From NCBI GenBank assembly GCA_001839685.1, contig MLAK01000325.1, positions 133,910-197,909 on the forward strand: 64,000 bases of DNA, written 5' to 3'. Every line of letters begins with the position of its first letter. The first letter of the stretch is position 1. Below, one piece after another: positions 57,938 to 64,000 of this stretch. The position numbers and the translations under genes were made by a program. Below the pieces are notes generated by a model. The model had not been told where the DNA came from. It did no database searches and saw nothing but the letters and a program-made list of their open reading frames with translations. The stretch is from Tritrichomonas foetus. Taxonomy: Eukaryota; Parabasalia; Tritrichomonadida; Tritrichomonadidae.

Positions 57938-59545
57938 ATGGATTTATTTGAAGTTACTGTTCATACTGAAGTAATCAAGGCTGACCGTAACTCATCAATT
58001 AGGTCGTTACTATATCAATTTACACGCGACGTTTCATCTCGAGTTTTCCGCTTGCAAATTACCGATCCAGAAGATCCGCTTTTTTTATACGATTACGAGC
58101 TTAATTCAACCAAATATCAAGAAGTAAAACGTGAGCAGTATTTGGCTTGTGAATTTGCTAATTTCCCACAATGCTTTAATGAGCTCTTAAATATCAATAA
58201 CCAAGAATCAGACACGAGAAAAGCAGTTATTGAAGAAAGCAAAACACCTGTTTTAATGCTTCAACAAAATACAGGATTTCGCCTATTGATTCATTTACAG
58301 CTGCAGCTGAATTCAGCATCCGATACACGATTAAAAGAATTTTTATCAAAGGAAGCCAAAAAATATAAAGCATTGTATAATGATGCTATAAAAATCACCA
58401 ACGAATCCAAAAAAGTGTTACAATCCGAAAAGGAGAAATACGAAATAATAATTAATGATTTAAGAGATCAATTAAAGGCAGAACAATTGAAATTTGAATC
58501 AGCAAAACAACAACTAGAATTAAATGCTAATCAAAAGATTCAACAATACGAATCAGCTCTTCTTCAAACCAAGCAAAATCTCGACCAAGGCTATACAGTT
58601 CGTGAGCAAAGTTTGATTGAGAAATATGAAAAGAAATTTGAAGAAATGAGACAAAAGAATCTATCATTGTTACAAGAAAAACATAATACTGAGTTAATAT
58701 CACAAAGAAATCATGAAAAAATTTATAATCAAGAACAAAAAATTCAAGAATTGACTTTAAAGATTCAAAGCATGGAAGAAAATGGAAAATCTGGAACATC
58801 AAAGTTAATTGAGCAAGCAAAAGAAATTACTGAACTCAAAAATGAGAACAGAAGCTTGAAGGATAAATTAGGTTTTATGCAACAAGCGGTAAATGAAAAA
58901 GCCAAAATCGCCAACAATAAAGAAACGACAGTCGAAAATCTTCAAAATGAATTGGAAGCTAAAAACAAAGAAATTGAAAATATGAATGTTGAGCTCCAAA
59001 GGTTATATAAGGTTGAAGAAGAAAAGAAATTTTTATGCTCAAAAGCTCATCATTTCTTTACAACTCAAAAGAAAAATGTCGATAAGTATAAAGAAATATG
59101 TATTCAAAAAGATGAATATATCCGACAATTAGAACAAAATATTAACAGATATGAATATGATAATAGACATTTTAATGAACAATTAAACACAGCTATGAAT
59201 GAATTAAACAAAACTAGGGAAGCAGCACAGATTCTTCGAAATGAAAACACCAAGCTTCAAATGACAAATGATAATCTAAAGTCAGAACTTAAAGCATGTG
59301 AAGAAACCAAGAAAATGATTGAAGATGAATTAAACAGACAGCATACAAACAATTATAAATGTGCTATTTTGGATGATGATGACGATGATTTACTCAAAAG
59401 TGATGATGAAGATGAAGATGAAGAAATAATTGATCACCATGAAAAACTCGGTAAAAAAGGAAGTATCAAAGGGAAAATTCACAATATAACAGATAAATTA
59501 GGCGGTAACATGATATGGAGAAAAGAAAATTTAATTAATTTCTGA
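57938..59545 (+). CDS. SAS6: SAS-6 centriole cartwheel protein
   Basis: 535 residues from the ATG at 57938. The frame opens earlier at a TTG, but the SAS-6 head begins naturally at MDLFEVTV and ATCAG stands before this ATG. Residues 1-125 form the head domain: LQITDPEDPLFLYDYEL followed by YLACEFANFPQCFNELL is the conserved PISA region of SAS-6, and NTGFRLLIHLQLQL follows. Phe114 there sits where the dimer-forming Phe of other SAS-6 proteins lies (inference). Residues about 130-470 are parallel coiled coil, the cartwheel spoke. Residues about 478-502 are an acidic run of Asp/Glu, then a basic tail. SAS-6 rings set the nine-fold symmetry of centrioles and basal bodies, fitting a flagellated cell. 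Confidence 0.87.
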   Translation: MDLFEVTVHTEVIKADRNSSIRSLLYQFTRDVSSRVFRLQITDPEDPLFLYDYELNSTKYQEVKREQYLACEFANFPQCFNELLNINNQESDTRKAVIEESKTPVLMLQQNTGFRLLIHLQLQLNSASDTRLKEFLSKEAKKYKALYNDAIKITNESKKVLQSEKEKYEIIINDLRDQLKAEQLKFESAKQQLELNANQKIQQYESALLQTKQNLDQGYTVREQSLIEKYEKKFEEMRQKNLSLLQEKHNTELISQRNHEKIYNQEQKIQELTLKIQSMEENGKSGTSKLIEQAKEITELKNENRSLKDKLGFMQQAVNEKAKIANNKETTVENLQNELEAKNKEIENMNVELQRLYKVEEEKKFLCSKAHHFFTTQKKNVDKYKEICIQKDEYIRQLEQNINRYEYDNRHFNEQLNTAMNELNKTREAAQILRNENTKLQMTNDNLKSELKACEETKKMIEDELNRQHTNNYKCAILDDDDDDLLKSDDEDEDEEIIDHHEKLGKKGSIKGKIHNITDKLGGNMIWRKENLINF

Positions 59546-59749
59546 ACCAAGTTGAAAAATGTATGATATTAGTTAAACATATGTAAATATTATCTTTAAA
59601 ATATTTTATACCATCAAAATATTACCATTTTCATTATTACAACAATATATAGATATAAATAGAAGATCAAAAACTAAATATATGAGATAATTCATATAAA
59701 AACAGTAGTTAATATAATATTTTTACTATCAGATAGATACAATCTATTT
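59546..59749. other. Spacer between convergent genes
   Basis: 204 bases, AT-rich, with nothing recognised. Confidence 0.5.
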
Positions 59750-62700
59750 CTAATGTAAATAATTCACATATTGTTTTATTCTATCAACAATACTATCTTC
59801 CGAGATCCATTCTCTGAATTCAGATAATTCATCAGGAAGATTAGGATTCATTGTCATTTTTTCAAGAACTGCATATTGTTGCCAGTTAAATGGTCTAATT
59901 AGGCAATTTTTAGAAAATGGTGATTTTTCAGATGCTATTAATAATGTTAATGATCCTATTCCAAAATTCACTAAAAGTTTAATAAAAGGTTTATCACATT
60001 GGCTATTTTCCCACCAACTTTCTGCATTTCCCCATGGTATATTACATTCAATTTGGTTAGATAAAGCTCGAAGTCTCTGAAACAGAAAAACTCGTTCAGT
60101 TGCCTTTTCAAATTCATTCTTGGAAATTGCGTTTAAGGCTTCATCAATTGAACTTGTAAGATGATGAAGTCTTTTTTCAAAAACAATAGAAAGTTTTGGA
60201 TTATAAATAAATAAAGTAGATATTATTGTAGAGGCGATCGATGCATACATTTGAGGATCAAGAAACTCCAAATTTGAATGAGTTTGCATTTTGACAAAAT
60301 CAATTGTTAAATCACAATTTAACTCGATTCCATAAAGCTGAAAACATCGAAGAATTCGTTCCAAAAATACACTGTTTAATGGAATAAAAGGCAAGAACAT
60401 TTGCTGCCGATGAATAAACCTTTCTAGTGAACAAATATCAGAAATTTCATTGACGAAATGAGAAGGAATTAACTTTTTAATGTTTTTTGTTAATATTTCC
60501 AATCTGTTTCTAAGAATATCATATGATGGAATAACAGATAAATTACTTGCGATGACTCTCCAATGAAAAGGTAACATTTCATCAGAAATCATTTTTTCAA
60601 AATCATAGCCATGTTTGTAAACGTAAAAAAGTAATGAATAATCATCATGAGGTGACCACCAAGCAGGAAGAGTTTTTGATGCAGGAAATTTATAGTTAAT
60701 ATCATTCATTGAGAGGAAAGATAAAATTCGAGAAATAACTGCAAAAAAATTAATTGTATCAATAAATCGCTGACATAATTCGGTGTTTTGTTGAAACCAC
60801 TGAAAATCAGTAAATGGGAAAGAATTTAATACCTGATTCAGTCGAATAGTTTGGATACCAACAAATTTTTTAATAATTTTTTGATTGTGTTCATTTGCTT
60901 CAAAAAGTGTTGATGCACGGAGTGCAGTAGCTTTCAAAAGAAGTAAATTTTTTTCACCCATTGTTTGACGATAAACTTTACTATAGCCATCATTAATTAT
61001 TGTTGTTATCATACTCACCAGTGCATCTTTAGAACAAACAATATCAACTTTTTTCCGGAATCTTTGTTCTTCATCATCATCAGATGGGAAAAGCTCATCC
61101 CAAAATGTTGGAGCTTTTTTCTTCTTTTGTTGTCCATTTTCATTATTTTTGTTATTGTCTTTAGTATTTGTGATATTGTCATTATTATGATCTTGAATGA
61201 GTTCTTTATTATTTTCTAAGTTGGATTCACACTCAGTGTCACTTTTATAATCGTTTTGAGAATTTTGGCTACCGACTGATTTATCATCATTGAGAAGGAT
61301 ATTGGAATCGTCTTGATCATTTGATGTTTGTTCATGCTGTTGATCATTCTTGATAACTAATTTAGAAAAATTTGTATTTCCGTATAAATCCAATTTCTTT
61401 TTTGTTCTTTTTTCTAGGATTTGTTGAATACTTTCATTTTCAAATTTATCTATTTCGCTTTCATCTTCATTTAGTAAAAAATAAGCTCCGCGTTCTAAAA
61501 TTGTTCTCAATTTTTTTTCAGTACAATTACTTGCATGTTTTTCAAAAATTGCTGCATCTAATCCAAGTTTTTTATTTGCTCGAATATACATTTCCGATTC
61601 ATAAGTAGCACGAGCAATTAAACGGTAAACATTAACATTCATTTTCTGACCAATCCTGTGACATCTTGATTGTGCTTGAATGTCATTGTGTGGATTCCAA
61701 TCAGAATCATAAATGACAACTGTATCAGCAATTGTAAGATTTAAACCCAAGCCACCAGCTTTCGTACTTAATAGGAAAACAAAAGAATCATCTGATTTCA
61801 TAAAACGATCAATTCTTCCTTGTCTATCAGTTCCAACAACATTACCATCGATTCTTTCATAATTAAAATGCATTAATTCACAATATTCTTCAAGTATATC
61901 TAAAACAGTTGTCATTTGTGAGAAAATTAGAACTCTATGTCCTTTCAAACTCTGAAGTAATTTATTCAAAAATATCATTTTCCCACTCGATTCTACAATA
62001 ACTTGGCAATATTGTTCTTCTGTTAAATTTGTGTTGAAATCAATATTATACTTACTTTTGTAATTTTTTATTGCAATGGATTCTATATTTGGAATAATGA
62101 ATGGATGATTACAAATTTTCCTAAGCTGCATAGCAACATTGTTTAAATTAAAATGAAACTTTTTATTAAGAAGGACTTCTTTATTATCTTGAAGTATTGA
62201 CCGATAGACGGCACGTTGAAGTCTCGTTAATTCAACCTCAACAACAATTTCTTCTTTTTCGCCAATTTCAATTCCAGCATCTGCTTTTTTTCTCCGTAAA
62301 ATGTAAGGATGTACAAGTTTTTGAATTATTTCGACTTTATCTGCACTTAAATTTGATCCAAATTTTTGAGTAAAATCAGAAACTTTTGAATAATTGCTTG
62401 GATCAATAAAATGTAAAAGTGACCAAAATTCGGCTAAATCATTTTGAACTGGTGTTCCAGTAAGTAAAACACAAAATGCATATGAAAGTGATTGCAACGC
62501 TATATAGGATTTGGTTTCAATATTTTTTAATTTATGGGCTTCATCAATAATCACACAATGAAAATGAAATTTCCGTAATAAATTTTTATACTTTGAAACA
62601 AGGTTTAATGGAATTAATAAAATTTTGAAAATACATTTCTTTTCAGTTTTTGGATCAAAAAAACAATATTTTATTATCTGCGAAATTTCTTCAACGTTTC

Positions 62701-63511
62701 CTATCAATGTAACCGTTTTTAAATCTGTCCATTCATTAATTTCTCGTTGCCAATTTTTAATTGTAGATAGAGGTGCAGCAATTAAAAATGGTCCAGGAAT
62801 GTCACAATTTGAATAAATATCAAGAATTAAAGCAATTGCCTGAATTGTCTTTCCTAATCCCATTTCATCAGCGAGAATACAATTTCTACCAACACGATAA
62901 TTATGACGAAGCCAATTTAATCCAGATATTTGATGTTCTTTTAATAAATGTCCGCCTTTATATTTTGGTGATTCTTTATAATTTTCGAATTCGGCTTTAA
63001 AAGTTGGTGGTTTTGGACAATTTGTTAGAATCGAGTCTTCTAACTTTCGATTATATTCTAAAATCAATTGTGGATATTCTGTTGTTTCTTCAGTTGCTTC
63101 AGAATATGGCAATCCTGTCCATTTAATAAAGTAGTGATTATCTTTCATTAATAGAATTTCTTCAGGAATTAGCCACTTTTTATCAATGTCACCATTAACA
63201 GCAACAAAACAGCCTGGAATTGTCTGGCTTTTGACTAGACACTTTCCACAATGTCTAATAAAGCCAATAATACGAGATCGACTGCCGCAAATGGCAATTA
63301 AATCATCGTATGTTTTCCAAGTGCAATTTTTGTATGATGACTTGGGAAATTTTACATAATATTTTAAACTTTCTGGATGGGTTAAATCATCAGAATCACA
63401 ACCAATAATATGTTCAATTGGTGAATCATGAATATTTTTTTCGCTATCTGATGAATCAAAATCCGAATAAAAGATGGCTAGTGAAATATCTTCATCATTT
63501 ATATCACTCAT
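59750..63511 (-). CDS. CHD-type chromatin remodelling ATPase
   Basis: 1253 residues. Two chromodomain-like segments come first: YYVKFPKSSYKNCTW (about 50-80) and HYFIKWTGLPYSEAT (about 130-160). The SNF2 ATPase follows: motif I DEMGLGKT with Lys221, DEAH at 323-326, LLTGTPVQN, then the second lobe with STKAGGLGLNL and SDWNPHNDIQAQSRCHRIGQ (about 505-660). An Asn/Asp/Gln-rich acidic linker (about 720-830) leads to a C-terminal part with WWSPHDDYSLLFYVYKHGYD (about 950), which resembles the SANT-like region of CHD1. It should slide or space nucleosomes, bound through methyl-histone reading. Aromatic cage residues are only partly kept in the first chromodomain. The minus-strand leader has TCATTGTTG 6-13 bases before the ATG. 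Confidence 0.92.
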   Translation of the reverse strand: MSDINDEDISLAIFYSDFDSSDSEKNIHDSPIEHIIGCDSDDLTHPESLKYYVKFPKSSYKNCTWKTYDDLIAICGSRSRIIGFIRHCGKCLVKSQTIPGCFVAVNGDIDKKWLIPEEILLMKDNHYFIKWTGLPYSEATEETTEYPQLILEYNRKLEDSILTNCPKPPTFKAEFENYKESPKYKGGHLLKEHQISGLNWLRHNYRVGRNCILADEMGLGKTIQAIALILDIYSNCDIPGPFLIAAPLSTIKNWQREINEWTDLKTVTLIGNVEEISQIIKYCFFDPKTEKKCIFKILLIPLNLVSKYKNLLRKFHFHCVIIDEAHKLKNIETKSYIALQSLSYAFCVLLTGTPVQNDLAEFWSLLHFIDPSNYSKVSDFTQKFGSNLSADKVEIIQKLVHPYILRRKKADAGIEIGEKEEIVVEVELTRLQRAVYRSILQDNKEVLLNKKFHFNLNNVAMQLRKICNHPFIIPNIESIAIKNYKSKYNIDFNTNLTEEQYCQVIVESSGKMIFLNKLLQSLKGHRVLIFSQMTTVLDILEEYCELMHFNYERIDGNVVGTDRQGRIDRFMKSDDSFVFLLSTKAGGLGLNLTIADTVVIYDSDWNPHNDIQAQSRCHRIGQKMNVNVYRLIARATYESEMYIRANKKLGLDAAIFEKHASNCTEKKLRTILERGAYFLLNEDESEIDKFENESIQQILEKRTKKKLDLYGNTNFSKLVIKNDQQHEQTSNDQDDSNILLNDDKSVGSQNSQNDYKSDTECESNLENNKELIQDHNNDNITNTKDNNKNNENGQQKKKKAPTFWDELFPSDDDEEQRFRKKVDIVCSKDALVSMITTIINDGYSKVYRQTMGEKNLLLLKATALRASTLFEANEHNQKIIKKFVGIQTIRLNQVLNSFPFTDFQWFQQNTELCQRFIDTINFFAVISRILSFLSMNDINYKFPASKTLPAWWSPHDDYSLLFYVYKHGYDFEKMISDEMLPFHWRVIASNLSVIPSYDILRNRLEILTKNIKKLIPSHFVNEISDICSLERFIHRQQMFLPFIPLNSVFLERILRCFQLYGIELNCDLTIDFVKMQTHSNLEFLDPQMYASIASTIISTLFIYNPKLSIVFEKRLHHLTSSIDEALNAISKNEFEKATERVFLFQRLRALSNQIECNIPWGNAESWWENSQCDKPFIKLLVNFGIGSLTLLIASEKSPFSKNCLIRPFNWQQYAVLEKMTMNPNLPDELSEFREWISEDSIVDRIKQYVNYLH

Positions 63512-64000
63512 TTTTCAACAATGAACAAACGCCACGATGAAATTTTATTCGACCTGTCTCTTTTATGTTAACTTTTTGAAATTAATTGATTTGACCTTTC
63601 TTAATCAATTTCGTTAATTTTCTGAAGACAAGATCAATTTTATTGAAAATAAGGTTAATTTGTTGAAAATATAGTAGCGCCGGATTTGAGTGAAAACGTC
63701 GGTTTCGAAGTGAAAACATTCAGCTTTTTGATAATATATCTGGTTTGTAATTGAAAGAATTATGATCGTTGTAATAAATAAAACATGAATATCTAAAGAT
63801 CAATTTAAATTTATTGTTTAATATTTATATAAATAATTTAGTTTATTGTGAAGATTAAATTAACACAGTCTCGTAAATTTTTTTTTCTGGAATCGTAAAT
63901 TAAATTCGCAATTTCGACTTTTTCAAAATTAAACGAAAATGACTTAATGCATCTATTAACATCATATATGCATATATTTATTGAAAATTTGGATAAAAAA
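63512..64000. other. Upstream region of the CHD gene, window edge
   Basis: 489 bases. An initiator-like TCATTGTTG (minus strand, complement of 63516-63524) lies next to the CHD start codon. Nothing else is recognised. Confidence 0.5.

Noticed and set aside
1..64000. tRNA, rRNA or other structural RNA genes and CRISPR arrays
   Set aside because: No T-loop GGTTCRAAYC-type motif with matching arms and no spaced palindromic repeat array seen by eye in intergenic DNA; a covariance search would be decisive.

Overview
The window looks like nuclear DNA of a parabasalid protist; a Tritrichomonas foetus-like genome is my best guess (inference, no database was available). It is AT-rich and densely packed with long uninterrupted protein genes on both strands. 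TAA, TAG and TGA all end genes, so the code is standard. I found no intron I could support. Several start codons lie within about 20 bases of an initiator-like TCA(C/T)T element, as known for trichomonad core promoters. The gene set (TOR kinase, HECT ligase, CHD remodeller, SAS-6, tubulin cofactor C, RhoGEF) is plainly eukaryotic.

Layout. 1-1.4 kb: no intact gene, but one ATG-less open stretch. 1.4-2.6 kb (+): C2-domain protein with a Lys/Asp-rich linker. 2.9-7.1 kb: two ABCB-type half-transporters head to head over a shared 313-base promoter region. 8.3-10.9 kb (+): proline-rich protein with six copies of a KMAAF-type motif. 11.1-14.7 kb (-): USP7-like deubiquitinase. 14.9-15.9 kb (+): unknown helical protein. 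16.4-20.2 kb (+): coiled-coil protein with roughly 29-residue repeats. 20.5-30.0 kb (-): giant SPRY/HECT ubiquitin ligase. 30.3-36.9 kb (-): TOR kinase. 37.7-38.9 kb (+): auxin-efflux-carrier-type transporter. 39.3-40.1 kb (-): tubulin cofactor C. 40.16-41.31 kb: a 1.15-kb non-autonomous transposon with inverted ends and a target duplication. 41.6-42.3 kb (-): coiled-coil protein. 42.4-42.9 kb: decayed gene. 43.2-50.1 kb (+): one RhoGEF/Kelch gene that appears split only because a 295-base assembly gap shifts the frame. 50.5-51.5 kb (-): Pcf11-like CID protein. 51.8-52.6 kb (+): WD40 protein. 53.4-53.8 kb (-): small membrane protein. 56.2-57.3 kb (+): protein kinase. 57.9-59.5 kb (+): SAS-6. 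59.7-63.5 kb (-): CHD-type remodeller.

How the genes fit together. There is no operon logic. Several products share a cytoskeletal theme (SAS-6, cofactor C, RhoGEF-Kelch, the proline-rich protein, coiled coils), which suits a cell with flagella and elaborate microtubule structures. Others are core regulators of growth, ubiquitin, chromatin and RNA 3' ends. I found no obviously new defence-like system. The strongest new signals are the short transposon, the KMAAF-repeat protein, the 29-residue-repeat protein, the gap-split RhoGEF, the altered ABC pair, the degenerate FRB region of TOR and a recurring TAAACG promoter motif.
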